Assembly: GCF_938028825.1 (NCBI RefSeq)
Contig: NZ_CALIZP010000021.1
Location: forward strand, 1-30,603
Length of the DNA stretch: 30,603 nucleotides
From: an uncultured Cardiobacterium sp.
GTDB taxonomy: Bacteria; Pseudomonadota; Gammaproteobacteria; Cardiobacteriales; Cardiobacteriaceae
Reading direction: 5' to 3'
A model generated the notes under the pieces. That model searched no databases, was not told the origin of the DNA, and was given only the letters and a program-made list of their open reading frames with translations. The position numbers and the translations under genes were made by a program. Of this stretch, positions 9,212 to 16,928 are shown piece after piece (the stretch's first letter is position 1; each line of letters starts with the position of its first letter).

Positions 9212-9227
9212 ACGGTGAAGGCAATAT

Positions 9228-10100
9228 TCACAGCGGTTTTTCCGTCCAGAACTGTTTGATGACGGCGGCGACGGCGGCGGGTTCGTCCATGTGCAGATGG
9301 TGGCCGCCGTCGAGATGGACGACGCGGATGTCCTGGGTCAGGCGGTAGCGGTCGGGCAGGTAGTGCCAGTGTGCGGTGAAGCCGCTGTTGCCCTCAATCA
9401 TCAGTACGGGCGCGGTGATGCGCGGGATGAATTCCTGCACTTGTTCTTCGGAGAGCATCATCGGCTGCCACACGGTGAGGCGTTTGTCGCTGATGAAGCG
9501 GTAGCCCGCCGCTTCGTGGTTGAGGTTGCGCCGCACCAGGCGTTCGGCACTTTCGGGTTTCATCGCGCCTGCCTTGATGCGCGCGGCGATGAGCGGGGCG
9601 AGGTCGTGGTAGTAGCGGTTGCTGCGCGGGTTCATGTAGTCCATGGTGAGCAGGCGTTCGCGCATCCGCTCCGGCAGGTCGTTGTGGTTGGAGACGTAGG
9701 GCGTGCCGTAGCATTCGATGCAGACGAGGCGGCTGATGCGGTCGTAAAAGGTGCCGGCCACCATGCTGGCGACTGCTGCGCCGAGGGAATGACAGACGAA
9801 GTCGATTTTGTCGATGCCGAGGGCGTCGGCGGCGAACATGGCGTCGCGCATATGGTCGGTGAAGTGGTAGCCCGCGCCGAGCGGGCGATGTGCGCTGCGG
9901 CCGTGGCCGGCAAATTCGAGGGCGATGAGCGAGGTGTTGTCATCGATGAGGTAGGGCGCGAGCGGGGCGAAGCTGGCGGCGTTGTCGAGCCAGCCGTGCA
10001 GGGCGAGGATGATGTGTGCGCCTTCGCCCCAGCGCTGGCCGGCGAGGCGGATGTGGGGCAGGTCGATGCAGATTTCGCGGGGGGTGATGGGGTGGGTCAT
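9228..10100 (-). CDS. Alpha/beta hydrolase (serine hydrolase)
   Basis: A 290-residue cytoplasmic alpha/beta-fold hydrolase. Visible elements are the oxyanion HGW at 35-37, LEFAGHGRS at 61-69, the nucleophile elbow CHSLG with Ser105 (Cys replaces the more usual first Gly), and a C-terminal LDGGHHLHMDEP supplying the catalytic histidine at 267/268. Length and layout resemble esterases and epoxide-hydrolase-like proteins (SERHL type); the substrate cannot be read. It is the last gene of the minus-strand run, 12 bp after the toxin stop, and ends 16 bp from the convergent AEC gene. No clear Shine-Dalgarno precedes the ATG, so translation may depend on upstream genes. Confidence 0.85.
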   Translation of the reverse strand: MTHPITPREICIDLPHIRLAGQRWGEGAHIILALHGWLDNAASFAPLAPYLIDDNTSLIALEFAGHGRSAHRPLGAGYHFTDHMRDAMFAADALGIDKIDFVCHSLGAAVASMVAGTFYDRISRLVCIECYGTPYVSNHNDLPERMRERLLTMDYMNPRSNRYYHDLAPLIAARIKAGAMKPESAERLVRRNLNHEAAGYRFISDKRLTVWQPMMLSEEQVQEFIPRITAPVLMIEGNSGFTAHWHYLPDRYRLTQDIRVVHLDGGHHLHMDEPAAVAAVIKQFWTEKPL

Positions 10101-10112
10101 GGTGGGGTGGGA

Positions 10113-10379
10113 TTAGCCAAAGATTTCCGCATGGGTGTTCAGGCGGGCCAGTTCGAGGATATCGCCGCTGATACGGTAGATCAGCAGCAGATCGTTTTTG
10201 ATGTGGCAATCACGAAAGCCCTGCCAATCGCCGCTGAGTGGGTGATCTTTATATTTGGCGGGCAGGGGCAGCCGGTTTTGCAGGCAGTACATATCTTCAA
10301 TGTATTCGGGCGAGACGAGTAGCGCGTCAATGTTTTTACGGATTTCGCGTCGATACTGTTTGGATGCTTCAATCTTCAT
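10113..10379 (-). CDS. yafQ: YafQ-family mRNA interferase toxin
   Basis: An 88-residue RelE-superfamily toxin closely matching Escherichia coli YafQ, a ribosome-dependent endoribonuclease. Counterparts of the functional residues are present: His46 in YKDHPL, His59 and Asp63 in RDCHIKND, and His83 and Phe87 in NTHAEIFG (His50, His63, Asp67, His87 and Phe91 in E. coli by family knowledge). The start at 10379 overlaps the antitoxin stop by 11 nt, the usual antitoxin-first arrangement with coupled translation. All key residues are intact, so it is expected to be active. The name is by family; orthology to E. coli yafQ is not shown. Confidence 0.88.
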   Translation of the reverse strand: MKIEASKQYRREIRKNIDALLVSPEYIEDMYCLQNRLPLPAKYKDHPLSGDWQGFRDCHIKNDLLLIYRISGDILELARLNTHAEIFG

Positions 10380-10782
10380 CGCTGCTCTCTTGTAGCAATG
10401 ACAAGTGGAAGGCTTCCAACGTTTCGTAGTGTTTTCCCTCTCCGCGCACGAGTTCGGCGATGGCGGCGGCGGTGGTGGCATTGGGTTGTTCGTCTGTGTC
10501 CGGCGGATGGTCGTCCCCGGCAATTTGTCGGCGTTTTGCCACGGCTTCTTTTGCGTTAGCGGTTTCGATGGTTTCTTCTTCCTCACGCACAAGTTCGGCG
10601 ATGGCAGTGGCGGTCGTGGCGTTGGGCTGTTCGTCCGCCTCCGGCAGCTGGCCGCTGTTGGCGATTTGTTGCAGCAGGCGGTTGATGACTTGCGCCGGGG
10701 TTTTGCCGTGCTGGCGGATGATGGCAAAGGCTTTGTTTTTGGTTTTGGTTGGGATGTGGAAGGTGTAGGCGGTGCTGTGCAT
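10369..10782 (-). CDS. DinJ/RelB-type antitoxin with an internal duplication
   Basis: A 137-residue antitoxin paired with the YafQ-like toxin. The N-terminal 50 residues (TAYTFHIPTKTKNKAFAII, then GKTPAQVINRLLQQIA) fit a DinJ/RelB ribbon-helix-helix DNA-binding domain. The start at 10782 is chosen because AAGGAG lies 6 nt upstream and the domain begins there; an upstream in-frame start at 10821 would overlap tas. DinJ proteins are about 86 residues. This one is longer because a 47-codon block containing DEQPNATTA and AIAELVR is present twice before the C-terminal toxin-binding tail. It starts 10 bp after tas and probably represses its own promoter by the family rule; no operator was identified. 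Confidence 0.85.
   Translation of the reverse strand: MHSTAYTFHIPTKTKNKAFAIIRQHGKTPAQVINRLLQQIANSGQLPEADEQPNATTATAIAELVREEEETIETANAKEAVAKRRQIAGDDHPPDTDEQPNATTAAAIAELVRGEGKHYETLEAFHLSLLQESSDED
10445..10644 (-). repeat. 47-codon direct repeat inside the antitoxin gene
   Basis: Plus-strand blocks starting at 10445 and 10586 (offset 141 bp) share CGCAC-AGTTCGGCGATGGC and the following 40 or so bases with few changes. Both encode DEQPNATTA-x-AIAELVR. The offset is a multiple of three, so the frame is kept. Confidence 0.85.
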
Positions 10783-10792
10783 GGCGGGCTCC

Positions 10793-11842
10793 TTACGGGC
10801 AGGGGTTGCTGATTTCCGCATGGATGGCGTTGATGGCGGCGAGGGTATCGTCGCTGAGGCTCACGTCGGCACTGGCGATGTTTTCCGCGAGCTGTTCGGG
10901 ACCGGTCGCGCCGATGATGTTGCTGGTGACGAACGGGCGGCCGGTGACGAAGGCCAGCGCGAGTTGGGCGAGGCTGATACCCGCAGCGTCGGCAATGGCG
11001 GCGTAGCGCTCAACGGCGGCGAAGCCCTGCGGCTTGGTGTAGCGGGTGAAGCGGCTATATTTGGCGATGCGCCAGTCCTGATGCCAGGGCAGACGGCGGT
11101 ATTTGCCGGAAAGCAGGCCAAAGGCCAGCGGCGAGTAGGCGAGCAGGCCGACACCCTCGCGCAGCGATATTTCGGCGAGGCCGACCTCATAGCTGCGGTT
11201 CAGGAGGTTGTAGGGGTTTTGCACGGAAACGGCGCGGGTTTTGCCGAGGCGGGCGGCTTCGTGCAGGTGCGTCATCACGCCCCACGGGGTTTCGTTGGAG
11301 AGACCGTAGCTGCGGATTTTCCCCGCTTGCATGAGTTCGTCCAGCGCAGCGACGGTTTCGGCGATGGGGGTTACTCCGGCGGGGTCGTCGAGGCTGCTGA
11401 TGCCGAGGGTGCCGAAGTTGTTGACGCGGCGTTCCGGCCAGTGCAGCTGGTAGAGGTCGAGGTAGTCGGTATGCAGGCGGGCGAGCGAGGCGTCGCAGGC
11501 GGCGTGGATTTGCGCACGGGTGAAGCGCGATCCGCCGCGTATGTAGTCCTGGCCGTCGTTGCCGCGCGAGGGGCCGGCGATTTTGCTGGCGAGGATGATG
11601 TCGTCGCGTTTGCCGCGTTTGGCGAGCCAGCTGCCGATGTATTGTTCAGTACGGGTGTAGGTTTCGCGGCAGGGCGGCACGGGGTACATCTCGGCGGTGT
11701 CGATGAAGTTCACGCCGTGCGCGGTGGCGTAGTCGAGCTGAGCGTGGGCTTCGGCTTCCGTGTTCTGTTCGCCGAAGGTCATGGTGCCGAGACAGATGGC
11801 GCTGACGCGGATGCCGGTATTGCCGAGCGGGCGGTATTGCAT
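10793..11842 (-). CDS. tas: Tas-type NADP(H)-dependent aldo/keto reductase
   Basis: A 349-residue aldo/keto reductase strongly resembling E. coli Tas across its length (LGTMTFGEQN-EA-AHAQLDYA, AEMYPVPP, YLDLYQ-HWP, SRFTRY). Cytoplasmic (beta/alpha)8 barrel reducing carbonyls with NADPH. The catalytic tetrad is visible: Asp48, Tyr53, Lys87 and His134. The physiological substrate is not known; in E. coli it was noted for suppressing tyrosine auxotrophy. It begins 69 bp downstream of dinB and is followed 10 bp later by the antitoxin gene. Length is normal for the family. Confidence 0.92.
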   Translation of the reverse strand: MQYRPLGNTGIRVSAICLGTMTFGEQNTEAEAHAQLDYATAHGVNFIDTAEMYPVPPCRETYTRTEQYIGSWLAKRGKRDDIILASKIAGPSRGNDGQDYIRGGSRFTRAQIHAACDASLARLHTDYLDLYQLHWPERRVNNFGTLGISSLDDPAGVTPIAETVAALDELMQAGKIRSYGLSNETPWGVMTHLHEAARLGKTRAVSVQNPYNLLNRSYEVGLAEISLREGVGLLAYSPLAFGLLSGKYRRLPWHQDWRIAKYSRFTRYTKPQGFAAVERYAAIADAAGISLAQLALAFVTGRPFVTSNIIGATGPEQLAENIASADVSLSDDTLAAINAIHAEISNPCP

Positions 11843-11911
11843 GGGGGCTCCTGTGCGTGGGAAGGGGGCGCTACTTTACTCTTCTTTGCGTGGGGCAGGC
11901 AGGCGGAATGT

Positions 11912-12976
11912 TTACAGCGGCAGCGCCGCCTGCCGCGTTTCCGCCGCCTCGCCCAGGCCGGAATAGGTGACGCCGACGAGGCGCACGGGTTTCGTTGGCG
12001 CGATGTCGTGCAGCAGGCGGGCAATCCAGTAGTGTGCGTCGTTTTCCCGGGTGAACGGGGTGGAGACGCTGCGGCTGCGGGTGATTTGCGAGAAGTCGTG
12101 GTATTTCAGCTTGATGGTCAGGGTATGCGGGTGCAGGTGGCGTTTTTGTACGTCGGCGAAGGCATCCTGGTTTTGCGCGAGGAGTGCCTGATAGAGGGCG
12201 GGGATGCCTTCGAGGTCGTGGATGAAGGTGGTTTCGCTGCCGATGGATTTGCGCTCGCGCGTGGGTTCGACGGGGCGCAGGTCGATGCCGCGCGCCATGT
12301 GGTAGTAGAAGTCGCCATGTTTGCCGAATGCGTGGCGCAGGCTTTCCGGCGAGAAACGCAGCAGGTCGGCGCCGGTTTTGATGCCGAGCGCGTGCATATG
12401 CGCGGCGGTCGCCTTGCCGATGCCGTGGAAGCGCTCGACCGGCAAAGAGGCGGCGAAGGCCGCACCTTCTGCGGGGGTGATGACGGCGAGGCCGTCCGGT
12501 TTGTTCAGGTCGGAGGCGATTTTCGCCAGCATTTTGTTGTAGGAGACGCCCGCCGAAGCGGTGAGGCCGGTTGCGGCGCGGATTTCCGCGCGCAGGCGTT
12601 CGGCGATGCGCGTCGCCGAGCCGCGTTCGTGCGGGCTGCCGGTCACGTCGAGATAGGCTTCGTCCAGCGAAAGCGGCTCGACCAGGTTGGTAATGGCGAG
12701 CATCAGTGCGCGGATTTGCAGGCTGACGGCGCGATAGACCTCGAAACGCGGCGGCACGAGGATGACCTGCGGGCAGAGTTGCAGGGCGCGGTGCGCGGAC
12801 ATCGCCGAGTGCAGGCCGTAACGCCGCGCTTCGTAGCTGGCCGCCGCCACCACGCCGCGCTCCTGCGGCGGACGGGCGACGATAAGCGGCTTGCCGCGCC
12901 AGGCGGGGTTGTCGCGCTGCTCGACGGCGGCAAAAAAGGCGTCCATGTCAATGTGGATGATTTTGCGGATGCTCAT
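11912..12976 (-). CDS. dinB: DNA polymerase IV (Y family)
   Basis: A 354-residue error-prone translesion polymerase. Catalytic acids are in HIDMDAFFAAVE (Asp10, Asp12) and SLDEAYLD (Asp105, Glu106), with the likely steric gate Phe15 beside them. Thumb helix-hairpin-helix segments follow (FHGIGKATAAHMHALGI) and then the little-finger domain. The last six residues, QAALPL, fit a beta-clamp binding peptide. The ATG overlaps the final TGA of the decayed cytochrome b561 (ATGA), so dinB is probably translated by coupling to that remnant; no strong Shine-Dalgarno is seen. It lies in the rarA-FRG-b561-dinB unit. I found no convincing LexA box upstream of dinB or rarA. Confidence 0.95.
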   Translation of the reverse strand: MSIRKIIHIDMDAFFAAVEQRDNPAWRGKPLIVARPPQERGVVAAASYEARRYGLHSAMSAHRALQLCPQVILVPPRFEVYRAVSLQIRALMLAITNLVEPLSLDEAYLDVTGSPHERGSATRIAERLRAEIRAATGLTASAGVSYNKMLAKIASDLNKPDGLAVITPAEGAAFAASLPVERFHGIGKATAAHMHALGIKTGADLLRFSPESLRHAFGKHGDFYYHMARGIDLRPVEPTRERKSIGSETTFIHDLEGIPALYQALLAQNQDAFADVQKRHLHPHTLTIKLKYHDFSQITRSRSVSTPFTRENDAHYWIARLLHDIAPTKPVRLVGVTYSGLGEAAETRQAALPL

Positions 12977-13358
12977 GGCTCGCTATGGTCGCGTGGTTGC
13001 AGGTATCTGCCTATCCCGGTCAATCGCGGCGGCCTGCCATGCGTGGCAGGATTTTTTGCTACGGCAGCGCGGTGGACGGCGGTCATCAGGATGTGGCCGG
13101 CGGTGAGCGGGAGCAGCAGGCGGGCGGCACGGCTCACGGCGGGCGGGCGCTGTTCGGCGGCAATGGCGCAGAAGATGCGGGCGAAGACGGGCAGAGGCGC
13201 AGCGTGCCGAGGGCTTTGTGCACGGGGATGAGGGTTTTTGTGTAGCCGGAAACGTGCCAGATGAGCGCGAGGCGGTACATGCAGGCGATGGCGATAGCCA
13301 TGCCCCAGTGCAGGACACGGCTGAGGGTGCCGTAGTGGTTGGGGGTATCGGGGGTCAT
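12973..13358 (-). pseudogene. Decayed cytochrome b561 (paralogue of the intact gene at 29854)
   Basis: The first about 50 residues follow the intact paralogue (MTPDTPNHYGTLSRVLHWGM, then LIPVHKALGTL). A one-base deletion near 13186-13195 then shifts the frame. A later frame resumes the match (VFARIFCAIAAEQRPPA, then AGHILMTAVH), but about 47 codons, corresponding to paralogue residues 81-127, are missing at short GCCGCC repeats. A further one-base insertion near 13038 shifts the end. The residual frame terminates in a TGA that overlaps the dinB ATG. Haem-ligand histidines survive in scattered frames, but a functional four-helix cytochrome is not possible. Its start overlaps the FRG stop as ATGA, the same junction as at the 30354 copy. 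Confidence 0.88.
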
Positions 13359-14527
13359 GGTTTCTTACTGTCAGGGTTGTACTGCTCCATGATTTCTTTC
13401 GCTTGCGCTTCCAGTTCGGGGAAGAGGGTGCGTTTGCTGATGCCGAAGGATTGGATTTCTTCCATGATGGCAGCTTTGCTTTCCGCTTTGACGAGGATTT
13501 TTTGATTTTTCAATGCAGAGGGATGCCATTCTGCAGGGATGGCAGCGGCTTCTGTTTTATTGTCTTTGATGCCGAATAGCAGGAAACAACCTTGCTGTCG
13601 CGAGATGCGCTGATTATTGAGTTTGGCGCGGACGCAGAGGACACATTCGAGATCACTAGGGCTAATAAGATTACGAAATCCTGGTCTTTCTGAACGAATA
13701 TCGTCAAGTAATAAGTTAATGTTTTCTTGCTTGTTAAACATTTCTAGATAGGCATTATTGCCTATTGCCGTTGCTGTCATTTCAAGTGAATGATAAAAAT
13801 CTTGATAGTTATTAAATCCTGTTATTTGAAGGTAGTTCTTAATTGTAGCAGTATTCATGAGCTCCTTATCCTCAAAGCAATTTTTAATAAATTCATAATT
13901 TTCTTCATTGTCTTTTATATATTCCATTATTTTCAATAAACGGAATTTCTCTGCTCTTTCTTTGTAAAGAGGAATTTCAAAAGGATGTGGTCTCGCACTA
14001 ATTGCAGATAAGATAATAGCTGCATTATCATTATCGTATTTTATATTTTTATTAGGTATGTCAAAAATAATCAGCTCACCATTTTTGTCGTAGTGCTGTT
14101 TATTCCAGGCAGCAAAATATAAGGCAACCAGTGCATTTGTCGTTAAATCCAGCAAGCGGGTGCTGTATCCGTAATGCTGCAATTTCACCAGTTTTTCAAA
14201 GAGAGTATCGCTGGGCAAAAAGTCATCGGGGCAGTAGGTTAAGGCATCTTTGATGATTTTGTCCTCGTTTACGATGAGGTGTTCTTGCCCTTTTCGATAT
14301 ATACCGGGCAATAAATCCCAGTCTGCATCGCCATGACCACGAAAGAAGCGGGTTTTTTCTTGGTTATCTGGTTTTTCAGGGTTACTAGATTTTTTAAGTT
14401 CACAAGGTTCCTCACATTGACCAGGTTTTCCAAGTCTTTTCAGGATTCGGGATAGGTCGCTGACACTCTTAATTTCGTGCGGGATATCCGTGCTTTCAGG
14501 CATTGCATTTTGTTTTTCGTCCGTCAT
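13355..14527 (-). CDS. FRG-domain protein
   Basis: A 390-residue cytoplasmic protein carrying the FRG domain (PF08867-like): FFRGHGDADWDLLPGIYR at about 61-78, LQHYGYSTRLLDLT at 116-129 and ALVALYFA at 132-139. The rest is helical and charged with no recognised domain. FRG-domain genes are recurrent in phage-defence islands and mobile DNA, but the biochemical activity is not established to my knowledge. The central part (about 13640-14110) is conspicuously AT-rich against GC-rich neighbours, which points to recent acquisition. It is nevertheless embedded in the operon: its ATG overlaps the rarA stop (ATGA) and its TGA overlaps the ATG of the b561 remnant. A second, truncated copy of its C-terminus lies at 30351-30488. 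Confidence 0.85.
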   Translation of the reverse strand: MTDEKQNAMPESTDIPHEIKSVSDLSRILKRLGKPGQCEEPCELKKSSNPEKPDNQEKTRFFRGHGDADWDLLPGIYRKGQEHLIVNEDKIIKDALTYCPDDFLPSDTLFEKLVKLQHYGYSTRLLDLTTNALVALYFAAWNKQHYDKNGELIIFDIPNKNIKYDNDNAAIILSAISARPHPFEIPLYKERAEKFRLLKIMEYIKDNEENYEFIKNCFEDKELMNTATIKNYLQITGFNNYQDFYHSLEMTATAIGNNAYLEMFNKQENINLLLDDIRSERPGFRNLISPSDLECVLCVRAKLNNQRISRQQGCFLLFGIKDNKTEAAAIPAEWHPSALKNQKILVKAESKAAIMEEIQSFGISKRTLFPELEAQAKEIMEQYNPDSKKP

Positions 14528-15849
14528 GATTTTTCTCCGGTTTTGTTTGTGGTTGCCGCCGCATCCAGCGCGCGCAGTTGTTCCAGTTTATCAGCGAGTT
14601 TGATTTCAAAGCCGCGCCGGTTTGGCTGATAGAAGCGGATGCCCGCTTGCAGCATGGCGTCCGGCAGGTAGGTTTGGCCAGCGGCGTAGGCTTGCGGTTC
14701 GTCGTGGGCGTAGCGGTAGTGCGTGCCGTAGCCTTCGTTTTTATGCACGGCAGTCGGGGCGTTGCGCAGGTGCAGCGGCACGGGGTGGGCGGGGTTCGCG
14801 CGGACGTAGGCAAAGGCGGCTTTCATCGCTTTGTAGCTGGCGTTGCTTTTTGGCGCAAGGGCGAGGTAGGTGATGGTCTGGGCGAGGGCGAGGTAGCCTT
14901 CGGGGGCGCCGAGGCGTTCGTAGGTCTGGTAGGCGTTCAGGGCGAGGTTGAGCGCGTTCGGATCGGCATTGCTGATGTCTTCGCTGGCGACGCACAGCAT
15001 CCGCCGCGCGATGACCAGCGGGTCGGCACCGCCGTCCACCATGCGCGCGAACCAGTACATGGCGCCGTCCGGATTCGAGCCGCGCAGGGATTTGTGGAAG
15101 GCGGAAAGGAGTTCGTAGAACCAGTCGCCCTGTTTGTCCAGCGCTTTCGGCTGGTCAGCAAGGGCTTGCGCGAGGGCGTCTTCGTCGCTTGCGCCCTGGC
15201 TGCGCAGTAGCGCCCATTCTTCGAGCCAGCCGATGGCTTTTCGCGCGTCGCCGCCGGACTGGTAGGCGATGGTGGCGAGGATGTTGTCCGGCGTGTCTTC
15301 CAGATTAAGCGCGGCCACGCCCTGGCGCAGTTTTTCGATGAGTTCGTCTTCGCTCAAAGGTTGCAGGTGGAAAACGCGCAGGCGGGAGAGCAGGGCGTTG
15401 TTGAGATGGAAGGCGGGGTTTTCGGTGGTGGCGCCGATGAGGATGAGGGTGCCGTCTTCGACGTAGGGCAGGAAGGCGTCTTGCTGGGCTTTGTTGAAGC
15501 GGTGGATTTCGTCGATAAAGAGGATGGTTTTGCGGCCCAGGCGGCGTTCTTGCTGGGCTTCAAGGACGGCTTCGCGCACTTCTTTGACGCCGGAGAAGAC
15601 GGCGGAGAGGCGGATAAAGCGCGCGGCGAAGCGGTCGGCGAGCAACAGGGCGAGGGTGGTTTTGCCGCAGCCGGGCGCCCCCCAGAGCAGCATGGAGAAG
15701 GGTTTTTGCTGGGCGATGGCGACGGTGAGCGGCATGCCGGGACCGAGGATGTGTTTTTGCCCGATGTAGTCGGCAAGCGTTTTGGGGCGCAGGCGTTCGG
15801 CAAGCGGAGCGTCGCCGCTGCGGGAAAAGAGGGAGGGTTGGCCGGTCAT
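14524..15849 (-). CDS. rarA: Replication-associated recombination protein A (AAA+ ATPase)
   Basis: A 441-residue RarA/MgsA, a clamp-loader-like AAA+ ATPase acting at stalled replication forks. Walker A is GAPGCGKT (57-64), Walker B DEIH (113-116) and sensor 1 GATTEN (139-144), followed by a lid and the C-terminal tetramerisation region (WFARMVDGGADPLVIARRML). The start at 15849 is chosen because conserved sequence begins at MTGQPSLFSRSG-APLAERLRP; the 46 codons upstream in the same frame are unlike the family. QPSLF at 4-8 resembles a beta-clamp-binding peptide (inference). In many gammaproteobacteria rarA sits near lolA, ftsK or serS; here it heads an operon with an FRG gene and dinB. Confidence 0.95.
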   Translation of the reverse strand: MTGQPSLFSRSGDAPLAERLRPKTLADYIGQKHILGPGMPLTVAIAQQKPFSMLLWGAPGCGKTTLALLLADRFAARFIRLSAVFSGVKEVREAVLEAQQERRLGRKTILFIDEIHRFNKAQQDAFLPYVEDGTLILIGATTENPAFHLNNALLSRLRVFHLQPLSEDELIEKLRQGVAALNLEDTPDNILATIAYQSGGDARKAIGWLEEWALLRSQGASDEDALAQALADQPKALDKQGDWFYELLSAFHKSLRGSNPDGAMYWFARMVDGGADPLVIARRMLCVASEDISNADPNALNLALNAYQTYERLGAPEGYLALAQTITYLALAPKSNASYKAMKAAFAYVRANPAHPVPLHLRNAPTAVHKNEGYGTHYRYAHDEPQAYAAGQTYLPDAMLQAGIRFYQPNRRGFEIKLADKLEQLRALDAAATTNKTGEKS

Positions 15850-15963
15850 GGTGGGATAGGGGTTGGGATGGTGGCGTGATTGTACGCAAGTTTGAGCACC
15901 CCGCCGCGCGGGAAGCCGCCGCCTGTCTTCCGCTTTTTCCCGCAGGCAGCCGCCATGCAACGC

Positions 15964-15994
15964 AAAAGGCGGCAGGCGTTGCCGCACTGCCGCC
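15964..15994 (-). terminator. Likely intrinsic terminator after the carbonic anhydrase gene
   Basis: On the minus strand GGCGGCAG and CTGCCGCC form a perfect 8-bp stem with an 11-nt loop, followed by TTTT. It lies 17 bp after the carbonic anhydrase stop and separates that gene from rarA. The T-run is short, so some readthrough is likely. Confidence 0.6.
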
Positions 15995-16011
15995 CGGGCA
16001 GGTTGCTTGCA

Positions 16012-16755
16012 TTATTCTTCGATGACGATGCGCGCGTTCAGCGGTTGCAGCGGGCGGTTGTTCGCCTGGCCAATCATGGCTTCCATCGCTTTGAATTGGG
16101 CTTCGCTCGCTTCAACCGGGGTTTTGAAGACGATCCAGTTCACCCCTTCGCTGCATGGCGGCGTGGTGAGCGAGCCGTTCAGGCGGAAGAGGTTTTGATC
16201 TTTGGGGAAGAGGGCGGCGATGTCGAGTTTGTCGGCAAGCGCGGTTTTTTCGCCCGCTTTAAGCGGTTTGGCAAGAAGCGGTGCGAGGGCGGGGTTTTCT
16301 GCGCCTTTTTCGAACATGACACCGATGACGGCGAGTTCACCACGCTCATTCTGATGGACGAAGTGCACTTCCATCGGGAAGTATTTGCTGAGGAAGGTGT
16401 GTTCGCTCGGCGTGTGGAAGTGGAATTGCTTCAGGGTAAATTCTTCGTCGCCCAGTTTCAGGGTTTTGACGGCGTCCGTGGGCGTAGCCTGGATGGTGTG
16501 GCCGTTGTTTTCCACGGTGTAGATGAGCGGCGGATAAGTCGCTTCCACGCTGCTGCCGCTTTTGGCGATGGCGGTAGTGAGATCGACCGGCGACTGGTTT
16601 TTGCCCAGTTTGCAGGTGACAAATGCCGGGCTGAGTTCGCCCCAGTGTGCGGGGTCGTCCTTGCCAGTGTAAGACCAGTGGGGCTGCCCTTCGCCAGCGA
16701 AGGCAGAGAGGGATACGGCGCAGAGCGCAGCGAGCGCGGTGTGTCGCAGTTGCAT
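16012..16755 (-). CDS. Periplasmic alpha-class carbonic anhydrase
   Basis: A 247-residue alpha-carbonic anhydrase interconverting CO2 and bicarbonate. Residues 1-20 are a Sec signal peptide with likely cleavage at AFA-GEG. Zinc ligands are His112 and His114 in QFHFHTPSEH and His131 in MEVHFVH. The SLTTPPC loop (195-201) carries the active-site threonine, and Cys48 with Cys201 can form the disulphide typical of secreted bacterial forms. NQSPVDL and TTPPCSEGVNW are diagnostic. GAGG lies about 7 nt before the ATG. It is flanked by a long inverted repeat upstream and a probable terminator downstream, so it may be its own transcription unit. Periplasmic CO2/bicarbonate handling would suit a capnophilic host. 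Confidence 0.95.
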   Translation of the reverse strand: MQLRHTALAALCAVSLSAFAGEGQPHWSYTGKDDPAHWGELSPAFVTCKLGKNQSPVDLTTAIAKSGSSVEATYPPLIYTVENNGHTIQATPTDAVKTLKLGDEEFTLKQFHFHTPSEHTFLSKYFPMEVHFVHQNERGELAVIGVMFEKGAENPALAPLLAKPLKAGEKTALADKLDIAALFPKDQNLFRLNGSLTTPPCSEGVNWIVFKTPVEASEAQFKAMEAMIGQANNRPLQPLNARIVIEE

Positions 16756-16819
16756 GACGAAACCTCATTGTTGTCGTGAGTTTGACCCCCGCGCGGTTTT
16801 GAACCTCTTGGGGGACGCC

Positions 16820-16882
16820 TTATCCACCTGTAAAAACGGCCTGGCCGGTGGGTGCGCGGTCAGACCGTTTACGGGTGGATAA
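16820..16882. other. Long imperfect inverted repeat between xseA and the carbonic anhydrase gene
   Basis: The arms are 16820-16839 (TTATCCACCTGTAAAAACGG) and 16865-16882 (complement TTATCCACCCGTAAACGG), about 17 matching positions around a 25-nt GC-rich loop. Each arm starts with TTATCCACC, one base from the DnaA-box consensus TTATCCACA. There is no terminal T-run. It may be a weak terminator for xseA, an operator for the downstream gene, or a repeat; the sequence does not decide. Confidence 0.55.
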
Positions 16883-16928
16883 TTGGGTGGGAATTATGCA
16901 GTTTGCAGCATTTTTCATCAACGACCAC

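Noticed and set aside
10772..13231. 819-codon plus-strand open frame across tas, dinB and b561
   Set aside because: Shadow frame spanning several recognised minus-strand genes; no domain is visible.
13358..13400. LexA box near dinB
   Set aside because: CTGTCAGGGTTGTACTG is coding sequence of the FRG gene and departs from CTGT-N8-ACAG.
15850..15987. N-terminal extension of RarA by 46 codons
   Set aside because: Unlike any RarA; conserved sequence begins at 15849.
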